64,000 nt of DNA from Escallonia rubra (GCA_033065855.1 JAVXUO010000455.1:1-64000), one strand, 5' to 3'; positions 22,456 to 34,762 are shown, numbered from the stretch's first letter. Translations and numbers: made by a program. Notes: generated by a model not told the origin, from the sequence alone.

Positions 22456-24379
22456 GGAGGTAGTTATAAGATCATGGATGATGGACATGAAAGAAGTGGG
22501 ATAATGTGCAAGGCATCAATAATTACATTCGTGGATTTTGTAACTGAAAGTTATACCAAAAATTTTCCGCTTGGTGTTGTCCACAAATCTAATGAAAAAG
22601 CCATACAATTTCATTGCATCAGTGATATATTTCTGCAGCCCGTTGTAATTGATTTCTTTTGTATGCATGTTCATGGTAAGTTGTGAATTGCATTTAATAT
22701 CCAGTCATGTTTCTTCTCGCAGTTACTCTTTGCCTCTTGTTGCTTGTTTGGTGACTAACATCTGTCTTGACCAAGTTCTCTTCTTTGTTGCATCTGCCTA
22801 CAGCTTACCGCATAATGATTCGACCCCATGATATCATTTTTCGTTTTCTTTTCTTTGTTCTTCGGAATAGGGATTTAGTTGTCCTCTGTTTATGTAGCTT
22901 CTCAAAGACCACTTATCTACCCTATTTGTTCTATGTGTGGCATCAAATTTGCTCTTCTCTGGACCTCTATTGTTAAATGTATTAAAGTTATATGTAAAAG
23001 CTTACTGCTGAAAGTTGGCCACAAAAGTAGTATTTCCAGCTTCAATCTTGGGCCTTATTGCTGGAAGTTTGAGGTTTTTGTTTGATCCATCTACTACTTT
23101 CGGCAAGTTTCTCGTGCATGCTGCAATACATACTACTCTTAGTAGTCAAGTTGATGAGTTTCTTTCCAAGCCTGAGTGTTGGCTGAACTCACCCATGCAC
23201 TTTTTTTTAAGCAGTTTATGAATGCTATACTGTCTCTGTCGAGAACATATGGGCTGCCTCATGTCTCAAAGCTTATGCCTTAGGGTTGGAGAACTTTATG
23301 AGATTACCGATTCTGTGCTTCTCATTTTGGAGCTCCTGGGGGCTTGCTTTGAACAATGCAAGGAAGGAGAAGACAAGGACTAGTACGTAACTCCTCATCA
23401 ATCTCTACACCCAATTTCTTGCGTTATTTCCCTAAAGGGATATGAACTGATTCTACTTAATAGTTTTATTATCTGGAGTTGTATAAATAATATTCAAGTG
23501 GAGCAAAAACATAATCCCCTTATAGTTTGTGAATAGTAGATTCCCAGGCTTTTTTGCCACGTTCCATCCCCCGCTTCATGTAACTAAGTTTGCTAGGAGG
23601 ATTTATGCACTTGACTGATTTCAAAGTTGCTCGATGATGGAGCAATTTTATATGAAGTAGGAATGGAATTTGTTAAAGTGTTGGGGCTGACCGAAAATTT
23701 TGAAGGTATTTCCTGTTTAGTGCCTTTAATGCTCCCACGCCCAGGTTGCATTCCCCACTGAAAAACAGAACTGATATTCTATGAACTTGATACATGCCTT
23801 GATGAAAAACAGATGCACGCTTTTATGAGCTTGTGTTACTTTTACATCAAACGATAATCTGAGTATGTTTGGATCATGTGCACGTTTTTTTGCAAAAAAA
23901 TTTATTGTCTTTCGTGCTTTATTGAGGCACGCAGGACCATGGGGTGTGTGTGTGTGGGTTGGGGGGGACTATGGTCTGATTCAAACTGGCAACTTCTGCT
24001 GCAACCAAAGCTATTGGTAGAAGTGCATATTTTTTCAATTACCAGGTGGTAACCTGATGGGTTGCAATGCTTCTCTGCTATGAGTGATAATACTGCAATG
24101 CTTGCTAGCCATGGGCTACAATATTGCATGCCTGCTTGCAGGATGTGCCATGTTTAAACAAGCGAAGTCGGCTTTAATGTGTAAGAGCACCAACCCGAAG
24201 AGCGTGACTATTTCTGGCAACATTTTTTCTTTTTTAACACACTTAAGTTCTGGCTACTTGACATGGTGACTGTTTTCTTCGGCCGTCTTTATTCGATCGA
24301 GTGTGATTCTAGTTGTAGGGGATGAGGTGGTTTGGACCGGCAGCTCCTTGGGATTCTTCTCGGTGAGATCCTAATATGG
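22456..24379. other. downstream of PREY-like gene; no assigned gene
   Basis: The first few hundred bases are probably 3' UTR. Two protein-like frames on + (23015-23221 and about 23240-23386, the latter including LKAYALGLENFMRLPILC) are not recognised and may be remnants of a lost gene. A (GT)n run lies at 23943-23957. Confidence 0.35.
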
Positions 24380-24975
24380 GCTGTGGGCTGCTAGTGATGC
24401 TCCCCGTTTTCTTCGGAAGGCTTTTGGCGTACCACGATCGCTCTCAAGGTGGTCTTATCCGCTTGGGATGCAGCATTGAATAAAGCACTCTCTGGGGATA
24501 AAATGTGAAAAGGTAAAAGATCTATCTGAAATGGTGCTACATTGTAAGTCTGATGGTGAGAGTGTGGATCATCTTTTGTTACATTGCAAGGTGGCAAAGC
24601 TGCTTTGGGACTTGCCTTTTTCTCTTTTTTGGTGTGTCCTGGGTCATTACCAAGTCGGTACTGGAAGTGTTGCGCTGCTGGTCATCTTTTGAAAATGCAG
24701 AGAAGAAAGACGGAGTTGTGGGTTGTAACTCCCTTGTGCATCTTTTGGTGTTTATAGCGGGAGATGATCAATGCCTTTGAAGCTAAGGAAATATAAAGAG
24801 CTCAGACCCTCTGTATTGAACACCTTATTTTTATGGTCCGAGTTATAGGTTCTTCCGATGTTCTTTAGAATCTTTTGGGCAGTTTCGCTGGATGTATAGC
24901 TAGTTGATAGCTTCTTTTGATACATGGGTGTGCGCCCTTGGCAGCTTTAAGTAGGTTTTTACTTGTCAAAAGTTC
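24380..24975 (+). mobile_element. LINE (L1-type) 3' fragment with zf-RVT remnant
   Basis: On +, in shifting frames, the DNA encodes CKSDGESVDHLLLHCKVAKLLW, the zinc-binding zf-RVT region that follows reverse transcriptase in plant LINEs. It continues with FGVSWV, EVLRCWSS and a short tail. Several frameshifts are present. The rest of the element is missing, as is usual for 5'-truncated LINE copies. Confidence 0.75.
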
Positions 24976-26038
24976 TGGCTAGTTGACGACTGAAAGGATT
25001 CCGCTAGAGTTGAAGGAGAGTACGTTTTGGTTCCAAATGCATTTTTCGGAAGGAAACTCTCTGAGATAGGAGGAGCTCAGATGTGCCTGGATCTGCTCTA
25101 TCATAGTGGCCACGAACGCTAAATCCAACTGCGGAGTGCAGCAGCACGTGCAGGAAGCCAGTGCAGTAAATTGTGCTAAAGAAAGGATTACCTAGCGCAT
25201 CAATACTTTCTCTGCCCTTTAGCCTTCAATTAGGATTACCAACTTGGTCATGGAATCTAGCATTTTTGTTTTGTATATGTAGCTTCCTCGACTAAAAGGT
25301 AAATGAGAGGGAAAAAGCAGAATTCCCTTTGCATTTGCATTTGCGGCCTAGTGAAGCTTCAGGAAATGAAAGAGATTGACCTCCGCAAAGAAAGAGGGGT
25401 TCCTTTAATTTGCCTTTTATTCATGTCAACTTCGTTGCTCTCACGCAAAAGAGTGTGCGCTTTTATGGTGGTGAAAGCCTTTGCGTGTGTATGCGTTCGA
25501 ACAGGGCACTAAAGCTCTAAAGAGGATTAAGTTACACTGGCCAGGTACTTTACATGTGTTTGAATTATTTTAGCAACAAATATATAAAGTGGGTGCTTAA
25601 TCAGTTTTGGATAGTTGGAGTTGAATTATCATGTGTTACCTTGGCATTTGAGCAACCTCACTCATTTGGACATCTATGGAGTACAGAAACACTGAAGAAT
25701 CACCTAAACTATACGAGTTAACCTACCATATAGAGGGGGTAAGGTTGAGACAGACCTCTATAGATATCGTATAATAACTTTTGCAAGCATCTAATATGAT
25801 ATAATGGTGAGGAGTAACACTCTGGTTTAGGTGCAACTGCTTTTTGTGTAAAAAATGAAACTTGAAACAACAACGTCTCTCCCAATCCAACCACCCTTGC
25901 ATACCACGCAAAAGAACTGAGCGTCTAAGTGACCCATTACTCGCAGAACAACACTCTTTCTGTTTGCGGTCCTAGTAATCACAGACAGATTTTATTTAAG
26001 CTCTCTTCTCTAAAACCGACCCAGTGAAATGCTTGGCT
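24976..26038. other. intergenic DNA upstream of the RING gene
   Basis: No feature recognised. A pyrimidine-rich stretch ending CCGACCCAG at about 26023 could be an acceptor if the RING gene has an upstream exon, or simply leader sequence. Confidence 0.35.
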
Positions 26039-26452
26039 ATGATGAAGATGTTGGTTTCCTCCATCGATATATTGATCGATCTTCTGGTTGGAGGGTGGCA
26101 AAGATTAGTCAGAGAACAATCTTATGAGGAGGGTGAGGCAACTAGGAAAGAACCCACTGGTATTTCGGTGGCCTTTGCAAGAGGATCAAGACGACTGAAG
26201 GATGAGTTATGCTGTGTCTGCTTGTCGAAGATGGAGGGCGGAGAGGACAACAGTACTACTATCAGGGCTCTTCCTTGTCTGCACGAGTTTCACAAAGCGT
26301 GCATCGGCCGCTGGTTCGACGGTTGTCGTGGCAAGACATGCCCGGTTTGCCGGTTTTCCATGGAAGAAGAAGAAGGCAAGGCTCACAAAACAGAAGAGTT
26401 AACCGAGGAGATGGTCATTTGGTTTTCATCCTTCCATGTTGCTGGCTTCTGA
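26039..26452 (+). CDS. small RING-H2 finger protein, probable E3 ubiquitin ligase
   Basis: From ATG 26039 the frame gives 137 residues. The RING-H2 finger has the full ligand set: CCVC, then LPCLHEFHKAC, the conserved Trp in IGRWFDG, and CPVCR. RING-H2 proteins bind an E2 enzyme and pass ubiquitin to targets. The N-terminal 25 residues (VSSIDILIDLLVGGW) are hydrophobic and could be an amphipathic or membrane-associating helix. The tail is acidic and Lys-rich. Residues upstream of 26039 are open (to 26024) but lack ATG, so this start was chosen; an upstream exon cannot be excluded. Substrate unknown. Confidence 0.8.
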   Translation: MMKMLVSSIDILIDLLVGGWQRLVREQSYEEGEATRKEPTGISVAFARGSRRLKDELCCVCLSKMEGGEDNSTTIRALPCLHEFHKACIGRWFDGCRGKTCPVCRFSMEEEEGKAHKTEELTEEMVIWFSSFHVAGF

Positions 26453-28236
26453 GGGTAACCTCCACCGGCCCCTTTGGTTTTTCAAGTCGAATTTTGTTTT
26501 GCTTTGAGCATAATACACCAAGTGTCAACTGTATCTTGCCTTCAATCTCTCTTCATAAACCAATATACTCTTCCAAGCCCTATTTCTTTTTCATTTTGCG
26601 AGTTCCCTTCGGTGAACCTCAAACTCGTGATCGATCTAATTAAAGAAAGGAAGGGGCTAATTTTACCATTAGACTATTACCATTAGAAATAAAAATTTAC
26701 AAGAGCTTTTCAGATCAAGCCATTTCAGCTTTACACAACAAGTACATGACTATCTATTTGTCATGTATTTGCATCATCGATTCTGTAATGTCTCCGGTAT
26801 TTATCGGCTGGAAATAAGTAGGCAGATTTTGAGTGGATGTCTTCAGCAATGTGACACATTATTTGGAAGCAAAATAATGTTGACCAAGAAAAGAGGGTTT
26901 CATAGTCAGAAAGGTCAGCCAGAGGGTCAGGCTAGTGCCCCACCCACTCTTTATCAGCCTAGGAAAGTGACTCTGCTAAACAGCTAGAAGTGGGCGTAAG
27001 CTATTGGCTCGTAAGTTGTGGAAAAAAGACTGCCTTGTCGGAAATGGGGTGTTCTCACTGGACTGGACTGGGTGAAAGCTGAATACCCACCCTCTAACCC
27101 CTGAACTGGACAACAAACGGATGCTTTATTAGCATCACATGGGATGATTCCAAATTACTAGTATTTCTCATCTCTCGCTCTGCTTGCTGCGTGAAAAGCT
27201 GCAATTTTAGAACCAACATGGATCCCACTTTTCACTTGATACGAGTCGTTAATGCAATTCCATGACTTAACCGATAACAAACTTGGTTGCAAGTCGCAGA
27301 GAAAAAAATAAGCTGTCTTCTTAGACAATTGTACCGTCAAAACTCGAGACCATTATGACGTGTATTAGAGGCTACCTGTTTACATTAATTCACAGATTTA
27401 GAGTGTAGTTCCGATTATTTCTCCAATAGTCAAACCTGATTCAATTCAAATTAAATCAGATTTGAACTGTTTGGGAAAGAAAAGTAAGCTGACTGTATCT
27501 GCTCCAATGTGTGTTCACTGTGATTAAATCTAGGGTTAATTATACTTATGTCCCTAAGATTTAGGTGTAATTACACTCGTGTCCTTATGCTTACAATATG
27601 TTAAAGCTGAATTCAAAAATATTTATTGTTGAATTAAAATTCATTTGGAAAGAATCAATCTCAAACAGTATATTAATGTGGCTCTCACTGTAACGTGTCT
27701 AGCAAGGGCTTCCTTCTATATAGTCAAGATCCAAGGGGACTATGTATGGTTCAAAAACGCCTTGCTGTATCATTGGATTGTCGTCCAATCACAAAGACTT
27801 TGCCCTGGTTGGAACAATAATAATAGAAGCAAAGAAAAAAGAAGCGAGGAGCGCCAAAAGAAAACGGAACAAATTGAAAGTGATGGGGTTCTCTTCTCCA
27901 TCAATGGATGTCATAATAAGGGCAGAGAAAAAGGATATATCTACGAGTGACTGATGGGAAAGATGATGAGATGAGACGAGCGAAGTGTTAGAGTTCATGG
28001 CCAACAATGCGTCCTATCCTCCTTATTACTGTGCATGGCTCTCAAACGCCGATGCCCAATTTCACGATCACCAAAGTGGTGTTCGTAAAATGCTAAAAGG
28101 ATGCTGATTTCACTCTTCGTAACGCGACTCTTCGTAGCCAAAAGTCGTTACGACGAATCATGTACTAAAACTTATAATTTCAATCATAGCCAAAAGGAAA
28201 AGAAGTAAAAATTAGGAAACGAAGAGTTTTGGAAAT
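26453..28236. other. intergenic DNA
   Basis: The first 200-250 bp are probably the 3' UTR of the RING gene. The rest shows no gene. Near 28110-28150 short CTTCGTA/TTACGA repeats occur. Confidence 0.4.
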
Positions 28237-29898
28237 AAATGTTTGTGAAAGATGTAATTCTTTTGAAAATTTTAAAAAAAGTAGGGTGACTTTTTAAAAT
28301 TTCTGAATAAATGGTAGACTAAAGAAAAAATGAATTTTTTGAAATCGACTAATTTGGACTTCCCAGATTACCCTTCCCTCCAAAATCGTTGACCACTATT
28401 CTGGAACAAGTCGTTTTTTTGTAAGAATGCAAGTACGGTTATGCAAAAGTACTTGTCAGTTTGTGCATATATTCAAGTCGTTTATACATTTCGAACTGAT
28501 GCAATACTAACTTTGCTTAAGGGAAGGGCTTATATTAGAGCACCCAAAGATTTACCAGATATGAACATGGTGTGGTACAATATACATAGATCTTGAATCA
28601 ATGTCATCATACTTTCTCACTAATGCCTATGAAACTTGACTTGCAAAACAAGCCGACAAAACAAAACCAATATTTCCATACGAACCTATTTTTTCTCCCC
28701 AAGTTTTAGACCACTTCATATTCCAACCCAAGAGCTCCAAAATCTTCTTCCAAAAGTATCTTACTAATGATTATTATTGGCACCATGGAGCACCAACTTT
28801 TGTCTATACTGGCGATGAAGGGAACATTGAATGGTTTGTTGGCAATATAGGTTTTATGCTTGACATTGCTCCAAAATTTCAAGCGCTATTGGTCTTCATT
28901 GAGGTATTACTACAAAACTCTTTATAATTTTATGCATCTCAAAAGTATCTTAGGAAATACAAATTTACGGTCATAAGAAAATAGAAGTTTAGATAAAACC
29001 TAATTTGGGTGTTCTTGGAAACAGTTTCTTTAGTTGAGTGTTGATTAAAAGTAATTAGAGTGATAATTGGATTAGTCTGAGTGATTTTTTAGCATAGGTT
29101 TTACGGAGAATCAATGTCATTTGGGAATGACTCCCACAAATCTGCCAAGACCTTGGGCTGCTTGAATTCACAACAAGCTTTAGCTGACTTTGCGGTGCTA
29201 ATAAGGAGTTTGAAGCAGAATTTATCTTCCGAAGCATCACTTGTTGTGGTATTTGGTGAGTCTTATGGAGGAAGTAAGTTAACATAGGGCTCCCTACTTT
29301 TAGCCTTCAATTGATCTGACATTTATAAGTTTATTGTTACTATTTTATTTGAAGTAATTTGTGCTAGTGAGGGAGAATTTAGAATTGACATTTGATTAAA
29401 ATTTGCAAGCACTAGGATTAATGCAATTATGTGTAGTTCTTTTAGTAATACTGGCACTTATGGAACACCCATTAATAAGCTTCATAATGTCTGCGTAGTA
29501 TTTGCACATTCCGAAGAAGGGAAAAAACTTGGATGTTTTATCATATATAGGTATAGACGATGAATTTATGTTCATATCAGGTAAATCTTTGAGTGCTCTA
29601 ATATAAGCACTTCCCTTAGGCAAAATTAGTATTGCATCAGTTCAAAAGGCAGAAACGACTTGAATATTTGCACTAAACGGCAAGTATTTTCGCATAACCG
29701 TACTTGCATTCAAGAAGAAAACGACTTGTACCAAAACAATGGTCAATGATTTTGGCAGGAAGGATAATCTGGAAAGTCCAAATTAGTTGATTTCAAAAAA
29801 ACCCAATTTTTTTTAAGTCTACCCCTGTTCAGAAATTTTGAAAAATCTCCCCACTTTTTCTTAAGTTTTTAACAGAATTCCACCTTTCACAAACATTT
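28237..29898. mobile_element. long-TIR element carrying captured S28 peptidase exons
   Basis: The left 28237-28569 and right 29568-29898 are inverted copies of about 330 bp. Examples: TGATGCAATACTAACTTTGC/TGATGCAATACTAATTTTGC, GCAAGTACGGTTATGC in both, and GATTTACC(A/T)GATATGAACAT at the inner edge. Differences are scattered, so this is an old insertion or old palindrome. Long TIRs around a gene fragment fit a Pack-MULE. I found no convincing 9-bp target duplication, and the outer ends may be ragged. No transposase is inside. Confidence 0.8.
28670..29273 (+). pseudogene. captured two-exon fragment of S28 serine carboxypeptidase (Pro-X carboxypeptidase-like)
   Basis: Exon-like segments 28670-28903 and 29093-29273 join in frame across a GAG|GTATTAC donor and a TTTTTTAG|CAT acceptor. 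They give 138 residues with no stop. Recognisable parts are VLDHFIFQPKSSKIF, APTFVYTGDEGNIEWF, APKFQALLVFIE then HRFYGESMSFG, and finally VVFGESYGG. The last holds the nucleophile Ser of family S28, and the segment ends at a normal GTAAGT donor. A full S28 enzyme is about 500 residues with later catalytic Asp and His, so this piece cannot be an active protease. Retained intron and splice sites mean the capture was from genomic DNA, not mRNA. Confidence 0.85.
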
Positions 29899-30664
29899 GG
29901 ATAAGTTTAACATGCAAGAGCAAATGTACAATCATATATAGAAGCACAGTTTAATTTGTCATTTGGTTCTACTTGCATGACTATTACTTGTTGAATATAA
30001 TTTGGCAACTTCACAGGTTGGGTTACTCCATGATACATCATGCATTACCCAATTGTTTTAGGATAAAGTTTAACTAAACAACGTTAGTGATAAGCGGGTC
30101 GCGTCGTTTGATCTAAAATATATGTTTTTGCTGACTTTGCGTGGTAATATCGGATAACTTGTTTGGTAGTTTATAATAAAAATAAAAATTTGACCGTCTC
30201 CGTATTTGCAAATTTAGATAAAAATCTTCCGGTGCAAAACAGCTCCATTGCAACAACTCTAGTAAAAGATACCCATCAGAATTTTAAATTGATGTTGATC
30301 GTTAGCGTACATTTAGCGTCATTTTAATGACGCAGAAACCAAGAAGAACACCACAATGAAAAGGCCAAAGAAGGGATAGGGACAAAAACAAGGAAATGCA
30401 TAAACAGAGGAGTCCCACCAAAAAATTTCCTGCCTGTTTGGAAAGGCTTAAAAGAGACAGCACGCAAGCCCATGTTCCTCCATTCCTACATTTCCCTAAA
30501 ATCTAACTCTACACCACCAGAACAAACCACCGCTACAACCAACACCACTGCTCCCAGTGAGTAATGACTCACCCTTCAAGGCTTTCTTTCTGCCCATCAA
30601 AACATCCACCAATCCGCAGTGACCTCTCCAGTCCAAACTCCCTCTCTCTTCATCAGACGACTTC
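29899..30664. other. intergenic DNA downstream of the FD-like gene
   Basis: The stretch 30480-30664 next to the stop codon is probably the 3' UTR of the FD-like gene (- strand). Nothing else recognised. Confidence 0.4.
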
Positions 30665-31500
30665 TCAAAATGGAGCGGTTGAGGTTCTGTGGAGAGCGTG
30701 CTTTCTGGGAAGTTGAGCACCTGCTGCTTGATATAGCTGCCCCAATTAACATTAATGGACACAAACATCAAGCCTTGATACATAGAGAAAGAAATGCATT
30801 CAGTGTAAAAGATGGCATGTCTCAAGTGAACAAAGTAAAGCTAAATGAGGAAACCAGAGTTCTGATTGGGGTTCATGGTCTGGCCTCGAAGACACACACA
30901 ACATGGCAACATGCACTGATGAACACATAGATGCGTATTACTCTTTATTGTTTAGTACCTGCTGCTGCTGTTTCTTGAGTCTTGTGTTCTCCTCAATCAA
31001 ATGTGCAACTTCTATCTCCAGTTCATTTGTATAAGCCTGTGCCATGTGGACCGGCATAAGCGCAAACAAACACACAGATCCAACCATCAGAAAAGTGTAG
31101 GCAACCAAAACTCAAGCAAATGTGTCCCAAAACGTGTACAGGAAAGCTGGTTGTTGTTTATGCCTTATCTGTCGGCAAATGACTATAAGCAACAAATAGG
31201 ATGTATTGACTATTGATTAAGGTAAAGACAGTCTACATGCATAAGCTGCTGGTCAAACCCAGAATTTGTCGGGTGTACAATGTGCCATGCACATGGAACA
31301 ATATTCATATGCATGACTTTTACTAAAATATGTATGCCCATAGGAAAATTTCATATATTTGACAGGGCTTGATTATACTATTAACTTTTGGAGTTCTTTT
31401 GCAATTTACACTATACCCGTTTGAGTATGTTGCCTAAAAAGGGCAAAGCTAACCTTGAAATGAGAACGGTGGGCAACTGGGCATTATATAGAAGAGAAGA

Positions 31501-31538
<38 letters not shown>

Positions 31539-32239
31539 TGCTTTCTTGCCCTTGACCGAGCAGCTGACTCACGGTTCTTGATCATACGCTTATGTCTACG
31601 GTCGCCGCCGCCAGATTTGCTGGTGGTGTTGTACTCCGAGGCTGCCGGGAACGTTCTCTTTCCGTCGTTTAGATCCGGCAAGGTCGAAGAGGAGGAATTT
31701 ATGCTATTACCTAACAGGACATCTTGAAACGGCACATGAAAACATTGAGCAGAGACATTCGAACCGGGCTGAAAGATGGGGCCAGAGTTCCCACCCGCGA
31801 GGATGTTGACCTCGTCGGGACCCGAGTTCAAGCTAAGCATGGTCACCGGAGGGGCCTCGAGCGCTGGATAGCCACCGTAGGCGGCGGTGGGGACAACGGA
31901 TGTCGGTGGCGCAGGTGGGCCGTCGTTAAGACTCGAAAAGGGTCGAGCCAGGAAGTCTTGGTAGATCATGGCGGCGCCGGCGCCGGCGCGGAAGTTGGTG
32001 GTGGTGTGGAGGGAGGAGAGATTGATGTCCTTCCAGACCTCCTCCATGGTTCTAGGGTTCGGGTGGAAAGTGGAAGAAGGTGAAGAAGAAGACGTAGATG
32101 TAGAAGTAGAAGATGCTGATTTTGAGGTTGATGAGGTTATTGAAACACCACCACCTCCACCTCCACCTCCACCTCCACCGTGGCCGCTCCCTTTTTGGTA
32201 ATTCCACTTGTTCACCTCACCACCGCCTGACGGCCACAT
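30665..32239 (-). CDS. FD: FD-like bZIP transcription factor (flowering), three exons
   Basis: Exons on - are 31538-32239, 30959-31036 and 30665-30736, giving 283 residues. Near the start a poly-Gly and a poly-Ser run precede TMEEVWKDINLSSLH, the conserved group A/FD motif. The basic region is KRMIKNRESAARSRARKQ. Exon 2 gives the zipper start (AYTNELEIEVAHLIEENTRL). Exon 3 ends LHRTSTAPF, the SAP motif whose Thr is phosphorylated to bind 14-3-3 proteins and FT-type florigen. FD proteins act in the nucleus at the shoot apex to switch on floral identity genes. Intron 2 is GT-AG; intron 1 begins CAG|GC and is followed by a (CT)n run. If intron 1 is retained, the product stops after 251 residues without zipper or SAP motif. 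Confidence 0.9.
31503..31534. repeat. (GA)n/(CT)n microsatellite at the 5' end of FD-like intron 1
   Basis: About 15 GA dinucleotides on + sit three bases inside the intron donor of the FD-like gene. Length change here could affect splicing. Confidence 0.9.
32141..32180. repeat. CCACCT/GGTGGA repeat encoding poly-Gly in FD-like exon 1
   Basis: A triplet-type repeat that codes a run of about 11 Gly on -, probably length-variable. Confidence 0.8.
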
Positions 32240-32723
32240 TGGTCGTGAAGAGTGGGAGACAAGAGATACCGTTTAGAATTGGGATAGTATAAGATGATGG
32301 AGAGAGAGGAAATATATATGGTGATGTTTTTCCTTTTTTTGCCATTTGTTATAATGGGTTTGTGCCACGTGTCGAGATGTCACTCATCGGCATTGGTGCT
32401 TTCAAACTCGGAGAAATTTTACCTTAAAAATGGGGGACACCCCAAATTGGAGTTCTTCATGCCTTGCTTACCAGTAGTAGTAGTAGCAGTAGCTTTGAAT
32501 CAAAAAAAAAAAAGTAGCAGTAGCAGTAAATGGCAAAATCCATCCTAGCTACTTATTATATTCCCAACTTCTTTTCAATTCGCAGGAATGTTTCCATCCC
32601 TGCCAAGTGCCAAAGGACACTATTGTTTCTACAATTGTACTGATGCCAAACAAGGAAAATTATGTACCAAACACTAATTGTAGGATGATAATTTGAAGAA
32701 TTTCATGCATGGTGATGTAATTG

Positions 32724-32961
32724 GAAAAAAAATTGGTTACTATCTCGGTCGGAAGAATCTTCCTTCTCTCCTCCCGTATAGCGACAATCAATCGTCTTTA
32801 AATATTTTTAATGACTTTTATTTAGTGGCGTTAAAAAAACGCTGCTAATAATTATCGCTGAAATTGTTAGGAAAAAAGTCATTAGAAACATTTCGAGACT
32901 ATCAATTGTCACTATACACGAGTTGAAGGAAGATTCCTACAATCAAATTATGAGCTAATTC
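32724..32961. mobile_element. foldback MITE, copy 1, with perfect 9-bp target duplication
   Basis: The 238-bp palindromic element starts GAAAAAAAATTGG and ends CTAATTC. ATGTAATTG occurs immediately left (32715-32723) and right (32962-32970). The interior is an inverted repeat with AATATTTTTAATGACTTTTATTTAGTGGCG-type text mirrored by AAAAAAGTCATTAGAAACATTTCG. The 9-bp duplication points to Mutator-type transposase mobilisation. It lies about 490 bp upstream of the FD-like start codon. Confidence 0.88.
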
Positions 32962-34043
32962 ATGTAATTGGGATGTTCTGGGTTTTATTTATTTCATTTT
33001 TGCAAAAGTTCATTTGCATCTGAACTACCTTGCACTAATGTACTCAACATCTTCCAAAACTACTTAAAATTTTATTTTATTTCCAAGTTTTGAAATCTTG
33101 AAATGTCAATTTAGAACCTCGTCTTTGTAATTCAAACATGTGATTAAGTCCACGTCATACATAACGGCAAATTGATGCTTGTTTAACTTCTAATGATTGA
33201 AATTATTACTGTCGGTTAAGTCAGTTAATTGACAGAGAAGATTAAAACTTTACGATAGTTTAAGCATCGCAACGAATCGGAAACCAGAAGGTTTTCCACA
33301 TGATGGCACAGGAAGATGTTTGGTAACCTTCTAGCAACCAAATTCACCTCAATCGACTTTGCTTGCATACATAAATTGCTCCTACCGATCTCGCGGTACC
33401 ACACTCGAGTGACTCGACTGCGCACATGAATGCAGCAGGCAGTGTATCTAGTTAAATGGATGTTTTAAGTAGGGGGGGGGGCCATATTGGGCTTACCGAA
33501 GGGACGTCGTATTGGATCGTGATAGATTTGCTTTGGGAAAGCGCAGTGTTTCTTTTCTTTCATTTCCCAGTAAAGCAGAGGCACAGGGAGAGGATGAACT
33601 GAAATGGCATAGGTTTCCAATCAGCAATTAAAATCTACGACCTACAACCTAGACGAGTGTACTCCATGGAGGAGAAAGTCTCAGTGTGTGTGTTAGATTT
33701 GACTCATCATTCTTAGAGTCCCATTAGATTTGACTCATTTTTAGTCCCAAGCTAGAGAGAAGCCACACACACACACGCAGATCTTGTGGTATAAATGCAT
33801 GCCGCCACAAATACACTCTCAGCAGTGTTCTCCAGCTACAGAAGCCCTCAGCATCCCATCTTCCATCTCTCTCTCTCTCTCTCTCTTTCAGGATTTTCTG
33901 TAAGGGGTCAATATACAAATACTTGAAATACAAAGACCCACTTTTTATTCGTTAGGCAATGTGGTGTGTCCAAATTTGCTCAATTCCCCACTCATTTGGG
34001 TTGTTACAACCCTTTTTTTTTTCTTCTGTTATGTGTCGGCATA
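32962..34043. other. intergenic DNA with simple repeats
   Basis: A G-run at 33472-33481 and a (CT)n run at 33865-33887. No gene recognised. Confidence 0.5.
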
Positions 34044-34052
34044 TATTGCGAA
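34044..34052. repeat. 9-bp target site duplication, left
   Basis: TATTGCGAA, repeated exactly at 35380-35388 on the other side of the Pack-MULE. Confidence 0.92.
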
Positions 34053-34508
34053 GGGTTAATTACTCACGGTACTCCTGAGATTTACCCTAAATTACACACG
34101 GACCCCCCTATCTTTTGAAAATTACACTCCGCTCCATTTCTTCGACGGTGTTAACGGTGGGACGCAAAAAGATATTTTTACCCTTGTATATTAACTACAC
34201 AATATCTTCTTAGATTTTGGAGGGACTGTTTTGGAGGTTGCGGCGGGCGGTGCTTCCAATGGGGGGCAACGGTGTCAGGCATGCGGCTTTGGGTTCACAG
34301 GTGATGAAGCCGTGCAGTGTTCGGTGTCGCAGTGGTGCGCTGGGGTGTTGGGCAATACTTTCGGTGAGGGGTGTGGCCGGAGAATGAGGGGTGGTTGACC
34401 ACGAGATGCCACCGAAGATGGCGCCGGAGATGGTGTAGATGATAAATCCCGTGCGGTGGTGGCTACGGCGTGGTGGTCGCCGCTGTTGTGTCGTGGTGTA
34501 CACTGTAG

Positions 34509-34659
34509 GCGACGCCGGAGAAGAAGCCGGCGGAGGAGAAGAAGCCCACCGTCGCTGAGAAGGCCTCCGCCGAGAAGAAGCCCAAGGCTCGCAAGAAGCT
34601 CCCCAAGGAGGCTGGCTCCGCTGCTGCCGGAGACAAAAAGAAGAAGAAGGCAAGCAGCA
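34509..34659 (+). pseudogene. captured histone H2B N-terminal tail
   Basis: In the frame from 34509 the DNA reads EKKPAEEKKPTVAEKASAEK, then KKPKARKKLPKEAG and GDKKKKKAS. That is the Lys/Ala/Pro/Glu tail of plant H2B up to the KKKK block. The start codon and the next seven or so residues of H2B are missing. Similarity stops where unrelated sequence begins. Confidence 0.85.
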
Positions 34660-34762
34660 CCGCTAGCGCACCCCCGCCCCATCACAGTCACTGCCACAGC
34701 AGCTCCTCCGAGAAAAAATCGGTGCCATACCGATTGGAGATGGACTTGGTGCAGACGGTGTT

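Noticed and set aside
30496..30930. Open frames on both strands over the last FD-like exon
   Set aside because: Shadows of FD exon 3 and intron 2; only the spliced - frame gives the conserved RTSTAPF end.
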